Shown one piece after another: positions 1 to 13,466 of a stretch of 64,000 bases of DNA. The translations under genes and the position numbers were made by a program. The stretch is from Sequoia sempervirens (Eukaryota > Streptophyta > Pinopsida > Cupressales > Cupressaceae): the NCBI GenBank assembly GCA_007258455.2, contig VDFB02262711.1:1-64000 (forward strand), in the 5' to 3' direction. Below the pieces are notes generated by a model. It was not told the origin of the DNA and searched no databases. It was given only the letters and a program-made list of their open reading frames with translations. Within the stretch, counting starts at the first letter, position 1; the number at the start of each line of letters is the position of its first letter.

Positions 1-316
1 TACGGCTAGCCGAACTCCTCAAACTGGAGGAAGATAGAGAAAAATTTTATGGATCCGTGATCAACCATTAACAAACAGTAAAGCGATGGTTTGAAAAAAA
101 GACCTCTAACCCAGAATTCAAAGAGGGGGGCTTAGTGCTAAAGTATGATGAATGTACTACAAAACTAGGGCAACACACAAAATTTGAAGCGTTGTGGAAG
201 GGTCCCTTCTGAATCAGTGCGTGCAAGAAAAAGAATGTGTACGAACTTGAAGATATGGAAGGAAATGCTTTAGATATACCAGTGAATGGTATTTATTTGA
301 AGTTATTCCATTAAAA
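1..316 (+). pseudogene. Ty3/gypsy integrase, C-terminal end (partial)
   Basis: The frame opens at base 3 and ends at the stop at 314-316. It reads as the tail of a gypsy integrase: a KRWFEKK stretch, then EFKEGGLVLKYDE, then LWKGPF, then NVYELEDMEG and PVNGIYLK. In the family this small C-terminal domain follows the DDE core and helps bind DNA during integration. Two in-frame stops are visible, one after INH (about 69-71) and a TGA right after GPF (209-211), so the copy is dead. The catalytic core and reverse transcriptase lie outside the window to the left. The identification as gypsy is solid; the clade is not determined. Confidence 0.85.
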
Positions 317-638
317 TACGTAGTTCTTTAAAAAAATTAACAGTTATGTACCATATGTAAAAAAAATCGTATATACGTTTTAAATTTTGAGAATAAGCCA
401 TTCGAGCATAACACAGAAGAAGCGAAAAGTTTGTATTATATTATATTTATTGAAAAAATTACAATGTAATACAAAGCCTGAGGCTCAGATTTAAACATGA
501 GGCTCTCTCGAGTAAACCCAAAAAGGATTTGCAGAGAAAAAAGATGCAAAAGGAGGTAATGTGCAAAAAATAGTAAAGAAAAGCCTCCAGCTATTGCCTA
601 AGAAGTTGAAAAGGCTCGTTATCGGGTTATTCTTCTGT
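317..638. other. AT-rich sequence after gypsy pol
   Basis: No gene is visible. The stretch is AT-rich with short purine runs (AAAAGGAGG near 548-556) that could be remnants of a polypurine tract. No LTR start could be proved because no second LTR copy lies in the window. Confidence 0.4.
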
Positions 639-1408
639 GTATGTGCAGGATCATGATGGGCCAAAAAGTGGCAATATGATGGGTATGTGGCTGACGAATT
701 TTTTTTACCCAAAATTGATGAAACGAAAAGGGTTTTTAAAGGAGATTTTCAGCTTTCCACCAATATAAATTATGCTTTACTTTGAATTTAATAAATTATT
801 ATTATTCATTTTCTATTTGAATTATGACTAAATTCCTAATTGATAGGCTAATTGAAAAACACCTATAGCTTTCAAATGGTATCACATTTTTTGAATCTGA
901 AACATGTGTCACATTCTATGCTTCACATACTATAGGATTAAAAAATTCGCAGAGAATTTTTGACCAAGTTAAGGTGGTGAGACGCACAAAGAATTTTATA
1001 TTTTTTTTTAAAATTTGTAATAAAATTCATAATTAATTATTTACTTGGAAAAAAACTACAAAAAAAATGCATCACATCGGGACATGAGTCCTCTACTTAT
1101 ATCTAGTATTATAAAAAATATTATCATTTTATTGGTTAGAATTGGTTACACGAAACCTACTTATTTTTTCCCTAAAATTTAATTATACTCCATTGAAATT
1201 TCAAATTTTTCACCAAATAGATTTTTTTTTTTTAAATAAACCTAGTAGTTTAGAAACTACATTCAATTTCCTACAAATTCTATTCTTACATATTTTTGAA
1301 ATAATATAGATAACTTATTCAATTTTTACGTCAAGTTGCCTAACTCTAATTTTTCTGAATTTTTCACCACTTAAGGGCCTATTTTTTCCATGATGATCCT
1401 GCACATAC
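639..1408. mobile_element. Candidate small DNA element with inverted ends
   Basis: GTATGTGCAGGATCAT at 639-654 recurs as an exact reverse complement at 1393-1408. Allowing one mismatch, the match extends to 21 bp. The flanks are similar but not identical (TTCTTCTGT at 630-638 and TTCTTCTTGT at 1411-1420), which could be a worn target duplication. The interior is very AT-rich with no coding capacity, as expected of a MITE. No family assignment is possible; a chance inverted repeat is the main alternative. Confidence 0.4.
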
Positions 1409-2174
1409 CCTTCTTCTTGTCTATCAGGGCACAAAAAGGGGTTGAATACAAATGACATGTGGGCTCCACATGACGCAAACCCAAGGCCTACTTGTCACGA
1501 CTCTACACTAAAAAGTCAAAGTGCTTCCTCCAAGCAAGCCGTGGAACACGCTCCACGCAGTACTCCCGCAGTAGATAGGTGGTTGCTGGTTGAGAAGAGC
1601 AATGGTGCATCTCAAGGTCCATGGTGTGAAATTCAAAAAGGAAGGGAAACTAGGGTATGTCTATCCCAAATTCCACATGCCTGCGAAGATCCATGGCGCT
1701 CGAGATACCAACGTTATGGATGGCCACTTGCACTTCTCACCAAGCCCTTCCATCAATGCAGCATCAAACATCTAGTGGCACAATTCAATTATCATGGGTT
1801 TGGCCACGTTTAGATCAAGCAGCAAAGCCACGAAGCGGGAAAGGATGTTGTAGTTTCTCCAGAGCTGGTTCTCATCGTTAATGAAGTCATGTCCAACTAC
1901 CCACCTGAACGCGTCCATGGCAAGGCAGTCACATTTCTTCACTAGGCGCTTAATTCAGTCACTAGTGACCTCTCCCACAAAGCAGTATTGTGGCCTCTAT
2001 GGGAGGAGCTGAATAGGAGTGCCTAAGCCAATAGACATTCTGAGAGAGTAGCAAATTATGGTGGAATGGAAGATAGCAGAAACCTTGCTAAACTTAAGAG
2101 GCTATATTTTTTAATGAATATTGTATAAGGTGGCATAGCTATATATAGAAAAGTTAATTCAGAAAACCCAACTA
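1409..2174 (+). other. Coding-like but unassigned stretch
   Basis: GC content rises from about 1440, and short overlapping plus-strand frames appear (1442-1813, 1590-1775, 1657-1881), but none matches a family I know. It may be a shifted 5' part of the frame that starts at 2175. No promoter or start could be chosen with confidence. Confidence 0.25.
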
Positions 2175-5100
2175 ATGGAGGGTCTATTTTTGGCCGGACG
2201 ACAATGGGAACATATCAAAGCAAAACAGAGAAAGGTAGATAATTTTGGGTGGAACTCATTCGTCAACGCCCCAGCACATGAAGAGCGGCCATTCAAATTA
2301 TGTAAGAAGGTGTTGTCTGATAGACACATCCCAAGAGAGGTGGTGCAAGATATTGTTGATAATGTTTTCAACCCCAGGAGATCAGCTAACCCTAAAAGTT
2401 TTAGGGAAGGTGTGTTTTAAAGAATGGTGGAGCATGGACCGTTAGATGGTTTTGTGTCTCAGCTTTGGAATTGTGGTCTGCCATAGTTCATACTGCCAAC
2501 TATACATCCATGCTCGGAGCTGGTCGACGCATGCACCAAAAGATTCAACAAAAGGACATAAACCATTGAGGGCAGCAAGATCAAAGTTACTATTTATGTC
2601 GAAGCCATATGGGATATGTTGTGTATCCCTACGACCTAGGGTACCGAACATTTTGATGAAGAACAGATGGACATCTTCAGGGAAGAAATGGCTAGGGAAA
2701 CAATTTTTTATCAAGGTGAGGCAAAGGAATGGTCAGAGAGAGGTCATCTCCCTTTTCCTCTTTCACGCAGGAAATTCAAGAAAGACACACAATCTATTTT
2801 CTCGTTGCTAGCCTGGGTTTTTGGCCTTGATAATGATGAGGAGGTCAATCCTTTTCAATTTCACTTGGATTTTGCATTCAAAAGGGAAAAGAACCATAGG
2901 TACTATGATTTTGCTGAGGTGATAGCCAAAAACATGCTAGAACAGCTAAAAAATTATAGTTTTGAGTCTAAATTTAGGTATTCTTCTTTCTTGGCTCATT
3001 TAAATTTGCATCAAAATTTGGATTGGTTGGAGAGGAATGTACCAGTGTCTAAGTTGGATGTAAGGGGCTGTCTCCAGCCATTTTTTGTGTGGACCCATAT
3101 GCTTTCAAAAACAAGGGATTATTACTGGTTTGTAGATCATTTTCTAAGGCCAATGCTTCAATATTTGTTGCCATGCCATATTGGTCATTTCTCTCCTGAG
3201 GTCATACAATGGATGGAAGATCTGCCAACCCCAGCGGATTATTTCCTAGGTGAGGATTTCACATTTATCAAATTTCACAGTTTTGTCGAGGAGCCTTTCT
3301 GACTCCCTGAATTTGTAACAAATAGAGGATTCGCATTAGAGGTATGCCATTAGGTAACCATTGTCGACAACATCTATGGCGCAAGAAGAAACAAAACAAA
3401 GATATATATGATTCCCCTCTTAATTGCTAATAATCAGGTAACGCTGAACAAGCAAAAGGCTAAGGGTGAGCTCATGAATCTACTGGCGGCCTTAGGCTTG
3501 TCCCTCATTTGTGACAAGTGGGACTATAACCCGATAAAGCACTATGGTTTGAAACATGAGAGTCAGGAATATTTTGAGAGAAGGAGAAATCTAACTTAGG
3601 AAATTCTAGAGGTATACATTAATTTGGCTCACATTCCATTCCAACAACCAAAATGGTTGAATTTCTATGAGTTGCAAGTGGAGTATTAGAGGAACGTCCC
3701 GATGGGAAAATCCCTCAACATGCAGCTAAAGCACAGGGGATGGTCGGAGAGGAAAAAGGTAGACTTCTGTAGATTTTGATAGGAGATGAGATTCCTAGGT
3801 TCCTCGTTCAGTAACTTTCAGCCACACAATGATGAGTTTGAGGAAGTTTATGATCGAGAGGATAACTTTGATAATAGCAATCTAGAGACCAACCATGAAA
3901 TTAATGAGGAGAAAGTTCTGCATTGGACTTCTCAGCCTCGAGAATCTGACAGTCAAAGAGATAAGAGGCAAAGGGATTCACAAGCTCTGTCCTCCCTCAA
4001 TGCCTAAAGTAAAGGGAAAAGGACCCGATGATCCCCAAAAGGGTTTGTTGCGGTCATCGAAGGCCAAGTTTTAGAAGGATCAGCTGCTAGAGGATCAGAA
4101 CGTACTAGTTCCAGTCATGCAAAGAGAAGACAAGTCCAAGATCTAGGTGCACCCGATGTGCCAGCCCAAGGAGAAGAAGAAGCGACGTTTTCCCTACAAA
4201 ATGTTCCAACTACTACATCCCAGGTAAGTTTCGCTCCCTCTCTTCTTCTTGTTTCTACATCTTTGGTTACTCATCTACCTCCTCCCATGGAAAGGAATCC
4301 TTCGTCCTCAGACCCTGAGCTAATAATCCTGAATACACCCCCTGCCACTTTTAAGAAATCTTTTGAAGTCACCCCGTGCACCGAACGAGCATCATCCACT
4401 TCGGACGTTATTGATTCTTTAATCGCCATGTCAAAGGCCCCCATTGAAATAGCTAAAACCTTCATGTTACATGTCACTCCTGGCCCATCCGCTTCAAGGA
4501 AGGCACCTCTCCTTCAACCCATTTCTCTTTTTACCCCAGTTGTTCTTTCCCCTGCCCAATCTCAATTTGGCATCCTGCCTTTTTCCATGATAACGCTCCC
4601 TTTTGCATCCTCGCATGCTCATACATCCAAAATTTCCCCTTCTGTCACCCTTTTCGAACTCCCACCTGGTGCTTCCATTGCAGCACAGAGCATTAATGTC
4701 CCTCAGACTCTCCAAGGCCATTTCGATGCTACCAAGCAGGCCCAACAGACCAAAAAGAAAAAAACATTGTTAAAGAGTGCCAATTTTCCCACCACCAAGA
4801 AGATTGAAGCTTGCTTCAATGAAGAGCGGAACTCTCTACTAATCACTACCATGAAGCCACTCATGTCCAAGCTCGAAGGACAAATGCAAATGGAGAACTA
4901 TGGCATCCATGCCATGGGTCTAGATTTGAATGAAAATCGATCGCACGACAAAGTGGTCCTGCCTAAGGCCACTTAGAAGGTGGTATATGCAGACTACGAG
5001 AGGCTAGATAGAAAGTTGAAGAAGTGCAAGGTAGAGTTGATAAATGTGAAGGAAACAGTGAGAAGGCTGCAGAATGAGCTTAGATCCAGAGATGTCGAAA

Positions 5101-6163
5101 TGACCCATGTAAGAAAAATTCAAGGTCAGCAAGGGGAAACATCTAAGTTGCTTGCAGAAGCTCAAAGTGAACAGGTTCAGCTTCATGTTAAAATTAAAAA
5201 ATTGAAAGGAGAGTTGGCTGCTGAGCACCAAAAGAATGCAAAGCATCAACACACTCAGAAAAGTATGAAAAGAGAGTTGGATGGTGTCTGATCCCAAACT
5301 TCTAACAATCTTTGGAAGGCCCGCACAGAAGTAGAAGAATCAAAACAGGAGATCGGAAGGCTGATCTCAGAACTAAAAAATGCCCTTAGAGAAAGAAGTC
5401 AAATGGAGGAAAGAGCAAGGGAGGCTCAATTTAACTAGGAGCTAGTTGTTGCATGAGGATCTAAAACCCTCTCAATAATGAAGAAGTTGATATCCACACA
5501 TTGAGAACAGATCACAGTTGTTGTTGCCATTCTCAGGCCCGCTTTACAATCTTAAGAGATGTTTGGGAATAGGTTGGCTTGATGGCCGATCACTTTATGC
5601 AAACATGCTCACCCCGAGTGGAAAAATCATAAAGCTTCATTTCCAAGTTATGCATAGCCACTGACAAGGCTCTAAAAAGTGTAGGGATTCTTGATCAGAG
5701 GGTCACCTCCATCAAAGCTAATGAGATCATAAATTGTCACAAGGTGGCAGTAAAGTGCAAGGAGTGCTAGTCGACACTAAACAAGCGAGTCAATGAAATC
5801 AAGAAGGATTTCGGCGTCCTAGTCGACTTCGAGCTTCCCCCTCTTCTTTCACTAGATGGAGATGTGTTAACAATTAAGCAGGTCACGAATGTGATCCAAC
5901 ACAAGGTCCAAGCTTCTACAGAACTCTCGAGTTCAAGTGCAATGCCCATGGTTGATGATATTGAGCATGATATTTTTCCTCTTTCTCAACTCTACTATCA
6001 TCTTGGAGCAATTTCTTCCAGATGGGGATTTGTCTCTTTCAAAGAATTTTTTGAGCTAGAGCAAGCATACAAGCAGATCCGTACCCTCATCCTACCGATT
6101 GATGCAGATTGGGAGGTGCAGCATTCTATTTTCCTCAAATTCCAAGAATTACCAAAGGCCTAG
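2175..6163 (+). pseudogene. Long decayed ORF of unknown family, coiled-coil section
   Basis: I do not recognise this protein. One reading frame runs from the ATG at 2175 to about 5455, broken by about a dozen in-frame stops but no obvious frameshift. After one shift near 5460-5560 it continues to the stop at 6161-6163, about 1,300 codons in all. The N-terminal part (to about 3600) looks globular and rich in aromatic residues (LLAWVFGL, FRYSSFLAHLNLHQN). The middle (4158-4976) is rich in Ser, Thr and Pro. From 4980 to about 5440 it is highly charged with heptad-like spacing, a probable coiled coil. The C-terminal part reads VSFKEFFELEQAYKQIRTL. No membrane segment, RT, integrase or zinc knuckle was seen. 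It follows a gypsy integrase on the same strand, so it may be an extra 3' ORF of that element. A captured host gene or another transposon's protein is also possible. Confidence 0.5.
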
Positions 6164-8306
6164 GTTCATGCCTCTGAAAGTAAAGACCCCCTGTGAGTCA
6201 CCAGAACTATGAAGCATTTTTTCCTTGATCTTTTTTATTTTTGGCTTGTACAATGTTTTCAATTTCAGATGAACCTGCGCTCAAGTAGAGTTATCGAAAA
6301 GGTGCGCAATGTGCCACGTGGTAGTTGTGCAGCTTTCATTTTTTGCCTTCCTTTTTGGAGAGAGTCGGGACATGTGTCAACTCATCAGAGATTTTCTCAA
6401 GGAGTTATATTCATGAGCTCAAAAGTTTCCGCCTGTTCGACACGTCATCTCTTCGTTATGGGCAGATTGCACTTCTTATGAAGCAATATCTTTTGGGAGT
6501 TTTTCGAAGCTTGTTGGCCTTTTTCTTTTCTTGGTTTTCAAGATGGAAGCTTTGATTTGGTGCCCTTGAGTGACGTGATTGGTCAACTAGACCTTTTTCC
6601 AAGCTATTTTCTAGGATTTGATCGTTTACAAACCTTTATCTTTGCTAAATATCTGAAAAGCATTAATGCATTGGTTGAGAATTGATGAGCAAAGATTGTT
6701 GTGACCTAACTAAAGATCTATGATCAGATCATGTGCTATCAAATGACAACATCTGGCATTAATTAATTTTGTGTTGTGGTGGTGATTTCCTCTTTCTGCA
6801 GCTATAAGGAGAGGTGGCGATAGATGAAAGGGTTGGATTCTAAGTTTCATTTTCCTTTGTTGAGGAAAAGTTTCTTTAGTTTTCTTAGGATATAGAACTA
6901 TTTTTAGGAGTAAAAGTTGAAGAACTAATTTTCTCTGGCACGTTATATCTTTTAAAGCTTAAACTATTGTCAGATTGGCATCTGACCTCTGTTTTAAAGT
7001 TCATTTGATATTTAAAGCATGAATTATTAAGGAGAAATTTTTGAGACTGTGCATGTATGGCCTTTATCAAGCTTTCTTTCTTTACGCTTTCGTTCTGAAT
7101 TAAACATTGTGTCTTGCAAGTTGAATTCAAATAGTTTAAGTGGTTGATTTCCATGTTGTATGCTCATATAGTAGAATAATGACTTGTGAAAACTAGATTA
7201 TGTCATTGGACTTCTCTATTTTTCTGAAGGGTTGTTATTTTGTTATATTATGTTGTATTAGGATGAAGAGTTTATGCAATTTCTGAATTTTTTTTGTCAC
7301 CCTTAGAAATTTGTATGTTTGATCGGACCTTAATGAACACTACCTGCGGAAAGATTTGAAAGTCTACACTATGCTTTTTTTTAGCCTTTGTTGTTCGTTC
7401 TCTTTCCAATAATGAGGGGTTGTTGCGTTTTGTGTCTAATTATATCACTCATAGGAATCATTGGGTTTGAAATGTTGTAAAAGCATTGGTGCATCGCCAT
7501 TTTATGTTTTATGTTTACATTTCCTTCTGCCCTTTTCTCCAAACCCCAAAGAAGAGCCGACTTTCTATAAAAATCCCAGAGGTATTGAGTGAGGCGCAAA
7601 TTGGTCCCCCACACACTGAATTTCCCATAAGATTTTCGGAGAGGCACAAGCTTTGATGATCAACATTATCTAAGATCAGTTTGAATGCTAGGGTTGATAG
7701 TGTTCTTAATCAAATAATAGGTATTTTGGGAAGGTTAAGAATAATATTTTATTATATTGTTTTGGGTAAATAATTTGCACCTTCTTATGAACCATATGAA
7801 CAAGGATTTTGTAAAAATTGTGACTTGCAAACAAAAAAAAGAGTTTCATCAATCTCTTGATTTCAACAAGAATTGTCAAGTATTACAATATAACAATTTC
7901 TCCACCTTCCACTTCTTTATGAACACTTCACATTTTGTTTCAAAATTCCTTTCAATCAATCATTTTTTTAATATCTCACATGCATATTTAATAATCAAAC
8001 TTTACAAATGGATATACCAAGTAGTGTACCTATTCCAAAGCACACAAAGCCACATAACTCATAGATCATACAAACCATATTTATCTTGTTGTGGAATTTT
8101 CCAAATTAAAAAATTATAAATTATAAAACCACTCTCCTAAGAATCAAACTTGTACTTAAAGGATGATGATTCAATCCATCACACACAAATGCATGGCTAC
8201 TTTACCAAATGAACATTCTAGAATGAATTCTCTTTATACAAACCCTCAACTCTATCAAATTGAATACCATGAGAAGAGAAATGAAGGGCTCTTTCCCTCT
8301 TTATAT
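6164..8306. other. Non-coding, possibly LTR-like, then AT-rich
   Basis: No convincing gene. The part from 6164 to about 7690 has promoter-like signs: a palindromic G-box CCACGTGG at 6314-6321 and TATAAGG at 6803-6809. It could be the LTR of the upstream gypsy/unknown-ORF element, but no partner copy, primer site or clear polypurine tract confirms this. About 7690-8306 is plain AT-rich sequence up to the Copia-1 target site. Confidence 0.3.
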
Positions 8307-8311
8307 ATTTA

Positions 8312-9280
8312 TGTAAGGAAAGGAAAGGTGCAGAATCACTTTCCTAATGATAATTCTAAGAAGAGAATGTAGATTTAAGGTTCAAATTCAATTACAGTTC
8401 ATTAAAGATGCATAAACCAAGAAATGGATAAGAACAAATTTCACACAACACAGAATAGACACCAGATTTAATGTGGGAAAACTCTTTCAGGAGAAAAACC
8501 CACCACACCAAGAAAAAGTCACTTTGTATTACAGTAAAAAATGTTCACATACAGAGTTACAGACTTCTGCTTTTAGAGATGTCAATTCACAATCTCAACA
8601 TAGGCAGCATTACAATTTTTTATAATCAATCACATTCTCCCTCTCACACACAACTCAACTCCAAAACACTATTTCAATGCATTAGACATTATAGCATTTT
8701 TCTTCTGAAAGAATTCAACAAATCACTAGACCCATACTCAAAAACATACCAATTCAGTTTCCATTCGCAACTGCAAACAAACTGTCAATCAACAGTTACC
8801 ATATTGGGCTAACAGTTTCCAAGACATCCAACCAACATCCTTTGTCTAGCTAAACACATCCAAATGTCCATCGCAGCACTATCGAGATGTCTAAGAGATT
8901 TTCCACAAGGTCTCAGCGAGCTCACCATGTCTCATCGACATCATTCCACCAACCTTGCACTGGAATGTCAAAGAGACATGACTCAGTGTCCTAGCCACAC
9001 CACCTAGGTCTCTCTGACATAGTCACAATACAGCAGTATGTCTATTGCACAACTACCATGCTCAACCAAGTATCACCGCGGGGTGGCGGTATACACCGCA
9101 CTACTGCTAGACAGCTAGAAGGCTTTCGCGGGATGGTGGTATACACCGCAAGCCCACACCTCTCTCACAATCACCTAGCGGTATAGTGGTACAAGCATGA
9201 AAGTAACACTTATGCAATTTGAGTTGATTGGTGATAGAACTAGGGTTATACTAGTGAGTTTGAGATATATTTTCTCAACA
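8312..9280 (-). repeat. Copia-1 3' LTR
   Basis: 969 bp, TGTAAGG at the left edge and TCTCAACA at the right edge in + orientation. It carries GC-richer repeats around 9075-9160 in which GGTATACACCGCA occurs twice, each within a short inverted context (GCGGT...ACCGC). The minus-strand purine tract lies just outside at about 9281-9294 (ATCTCCCACTTG on +). Confidence 0.93.
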
Positions 9281-9331
9281 ATCTCCCACTTGACAAAGAA
9301 CTCACTGAACCTTCTTCAATACATGAAATTA

Positions 9332-12300
9332 CTAAATATTCTGGACCCCAAGGCCCATCAAATTTGCACACCATCTAAACTTATCCATGCTCACTGGCTT
9401 TGTCAATGCATCAACAACATTCTTCAGAGTATCAACCTTTTCAAAACAGACCTTTCCATCCCCCACCATATCACGTACAAAATGATACTACAAATCAATA
9501 TGTTTCGTCCTGGCATGGAAAGTTGGATTTTTCGCCAGAAAAATGGCACTCTGACTATCACAAAAAATAATAATTTTCCCTGCATCAAAACCAATATCAA
9601 AATACAATCTCCTAAGCCAAATGGCTTCCTTACAGGCATGATTTGTTGCCATGTACTCAGCCTCTGTAGTGGATAATGCAACTACAGCCTGTCGCTTGCT
9701 CATCCAACTAACTGCACCACTATTCATCATGAAAATATATCCACTGGTGGACCTTCTACTATCAATATCCCCTACCCAATCATAATCCACATATCCATGA
9801 ATGCTCACTAAATTTTGAGATCCAGTAGAGTGACCTTGATAACACAAGGCATATTTTGATGTACCCTTCAAGTATCTTAATACTCTTTTTACAACATCCC
9901 AATGTGACCTTCCTGGATTAGCCATAAACTGACTAAGTACTCCCACTGCTTGGGAAATGTCCAACCTAGTACAAACCATTGCATACATTAAACTTCCAAC
10001 TGCACTTGCATAAGGCACTCTGGTCATGTCCTCCATCTCAATAGGAGATTTTGGGCAATCTTCAACATATAGCTTTGTTCCCTCCAAAACTGGAACAACT
10101 AGTTGCTCGCAATCAGTCATACCAAATCTCTCCAGAACAGTGTTAATATACTTACTATGGCTGAGCCAAAGCTTTCTACTCTTTATATCCCTGGTTATTT
10201 CCATTCCCAAAATATACCTTGTTGCACCAAGATCCTTCATTTCGAACTTTGAAGACAATTGAGATTTTAGATCAGAAATCATAGACGTACTATTCCCTAT
10301 GAACAACATATCATCAACATAGAGTGCAATAATAAGAACCCGATCATTTTCAGTTTTTAAGTACACACAATGATCTAATTTTGATCTTACAAAACCCAGT
10401 GACAAAACAAATGTGTCAAATTTCAAGTACCACATTCTAGGTGACTGTTTCAAACCATATAGATATTTTTTTAACTTGCAAACCAGATTTTCTTTACCTT
10501 TTTCCACAAAGTGCTATGGCTGGGACATATAAATTTCTTCTTTAAGATCACCATGAAGAAATTTTGTCTTCACATCCATCTGTTCGATCTCTAAATCATA
10601 TGCAGCTGCAAGTGACAAAATAAATCTGATAGACATTAGCTTTGCTACCAGAGAAAAAATTTCCCCATAATCAATTCCCTCTACCTGGGAATATCCCTTA
10701 GTAACCAACCTCGCTTTATACTTTTCAACACTACCATCCAAACCTATTTTCTTTTTAAATACCCATTTACAACCAACAGCTTTCCTACCTTCAGGCAAGG
10801 GCATCAAACTCCAAGTTGCATTCTTCTTTAATGATGCAATTTCTTCATTCATGGCTTCCAACCAAGAGTTTGAATCAAGTATTCCAATTGCCTCTTTAAC
10901 AGTCCTAGGCTCATCAGTGCTAGTGATTAAAGCATAGGAACAAGTAGAATGTAACATAGAGAACCCATACCTATCAGGTTGCTTCTTCTCATGGGTAGAC
11001 CTCCTCATAGGCTGAGGCTGAGGTTGTGGTTCTTCTTCAGAACTCTCAGAGCTGCTCAAACTATCCTCAGTTTCAGGTACACTATCAATGTGTTGTTCCT
11101 CTTTTTCTGGAGTTAGAGGTATTTCAACAACATCGTTACATCATTTTCCTCTCTATCTTATTTCATCCCTGACTGTAGATCCACTAAAGAAGGTTTCAGT
11201 TCCCAAAAGATTACACTTCTGTTGTGTACAATCTTTTCAGTCACAGGATTCCAAATCTTCTATCCTTTCACACCAATGTCATAGCCAATGAAGATACACT
11301 TAACATCTTTGTTCTCCAATTTAGATATCTTCTCATCTGGCACATAAAAAATATGCTTCATAGTCAAAGACACGAATATGTCTCAGAGAGGGCTTCTTAC
11401 CAGACCAAGCTTCCATCGGAATTTTGTCAACAAGTGTTGATGAAAGAGACCGATTCAACAAGTAGCATGCTATAGCCACAACCTTAGCCTAGAACTTTTG
11501 CTCCAAACCAACATTGCTCAATATACTTCTTGCCTTCTCCATCAGCGTCCTATTCAACCATTCAGCAACTCCATTTTGTTGTGGAGTGTGAGGTGTTGTT
11601 TTATGCCTCTGAATTCCATGGTCTTTGCAATACCTTTCAAAATCTGCATAATAGAATTCACCACCGTTATCTATCCTCAAGCACTTAATTTTTCTTCCTA
11701 TCTGATTTTCAACCAAGTTCTTAAACTCTTTAAACCGACTGAACACTTCTGATTTATTTTTCAAAAAATATACAAATTCCCTCCTCGAATAATCATCAAT
11801 AAAAGATACATAATATTTTGAATTTGACAACGAAGGAATATTTACTAGACCAAAAACATCAGAGTGAATATAATCAAGAACACCAGAAGATTTGTGAGGA
11901 CTAGAGTAAAAAGAAACATGATGATGTTTACCATATATACAATGTTTGCAAAATTCAAGTTCCAGATTACAAACATCAAGACCCTCAACTAGGTTTTTAT
12001 TTTTCAAGGCTTTTAAACCATTTTCACCAATGTGACCGAGCCTTTGATGCCAGAGCATAGTCTTCTCTACTGGAAGTTTAACTTTCAAAGAATTTTCCCC
12101 TATAGGAACTTCAATCTCCTTCTCTACACGAACAGCCTTATGTGACTTTGTAGAGACACTGTTACATTGAACAACAAGTGCGTCCAACTTGTACAGAGTA
12201 CCAATTCGAGCACCCCTAGCCAGCACCATCGAGCCTCTAGTCATTTTGCAGCCATTGCTTGAGAACGAGACTTGCACTCCAACATCATTCAGCTTGCTTA

Positions 12301-13353
12301 CAAAAAGTAAATTCTGAGCCAGACCTGGTATATGCATTACGCCATCAATTCCCTTAATTATTCCCTCAGGAAATTAAATTTTGACTCTTCCAAGACCAAC
12401 AATTTCCAAAGATGAATCGCTTGCTAAATACACCTTTGCACCATCATATTTTTCATACTTTGTCAACTAGTCTCTATGAGATGTCATGTGGAAAGATGCT
12501 CCAGAATCAATCAGCCAGACATCATCTGATGCCTGAGTTTCCAAGGATGCAATGAAGGAATTTGCTTTGCTCTGAGAAGAATCATTATCGGAAGAGTTCT
12601 TCTTCTTCTTCTTTTTCTCCTCTTTGCAATCCTCTTGGACATGACCAGGCTACCCACAGTTCTAGCACTTCACCTTGGAATTTTTTCCATGAGACTTTGA
12701 TCTCCCTTCTGATTTCGATTTGGAATTCTTATCCTTCTTTCCTTTTTCTTTTGATCTGCCACAAACAGCAAGAGCCTCCTTCGCCATCTCAGAAGATTTC
12801 CTTCTCATTTCTTCTAATAGCAAAGAAGCAACCACATCTTCCATCTTGAAAGTGGTTGTCACACTCCCAATCGCCATCACTAAATGATCCCAAGAATCGA
12901 GCAAAGAACACAACAAAAGCATACAACGATCTTCATCATCAATTTTCACACTCACAGGTGTTAACTATGCAATCAATGTGTTAAACGTATTTAGATGATC
13001 AGCCATAGACGCCCCTTCCTCCATCTTCAAAGAGTACAACTTCTTCCTTAAGAACAGCTTATTCACCAAGTAATTTCCCTAATAAATGTCTCCAAGCTTC
13101 TTCCACAAAGAAGATGCAGATATCTCTCCATGACCGTTCAAGAGAATAGAGTCTGCTAAACAAAGTATTATCAACCTTTTGTTTTTCTATCTGCGAGGTC
13201 ACAATCTTCTTGCTTCATGCCAGAAGGTTTCGTTCTAGACACAGCAAGCCAAAGATCACGATCCTCCAATAGGTCTTCCATTTTGAGTTTCCACAACTCA
13301 AAATTGCTACCATTGAATTTCTCAATTTCAATCTTTCTTGATGTGCTTTCCAT
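9332..13353 (-). pseudogene. Copia-1 gag-pol polyprotein, decayed
   Basis: The frame starts at the ATG at 13353 (MESTSRK, EKFNGSNFELWKLKME), a typical copia gag start, and ends at the stop at 9332-9334. Domains in order: gag with a CCHC knuckle near 12620-12665, in which a Trp and another codon have become stops; protease with LIDSGAS (DSG at about 12500-12508); integrase with WHQRLGH and CKHC of the HHCC finger, then SDVFG, DNGGEF and PQQNGVAE around the DDE residues (12060-11500); RT with MDVKTKFLHGDL and an intact YVDD at 10310-10321; RNase H with LSTTEAEYMA and ending WCANLMGL. The linker around 11489-11100 is heavily broken. In life it would make cDNA from its own RNA in cytoplasmic particles and insert it in the nucleus. 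Several stops and shifts rule out a full product. Confidence 0.93.
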
Positions 13354-13452
13354 CTTAATTTGCAATCGAGATTACCAAGTTTCTACAAAACTCCAACTTT
13401 AGAATTGACACAAAAAACCAACCCTACCCACAAGGATAACACAACTGGCCAG

Positions 13453-13464
13453 GCTCTGATACCA
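13453..13464 (-). other. Copia-1 primer-binding site
   Basis: The minus strand reads TGGTATCAGAGC, complementary to the 3' end of initiator Met-tRNA, two bases inside the 5' LTR. This fixes element orientation. Confidence 0.93.
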
Positions 13465-13466
13465 CT

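Noticed and set aside
12562..12849. Plus-strand ORFs within Copia-1 gag
   Set aside because: They overlap the recognisable gag frame on the other strand and have no motif.
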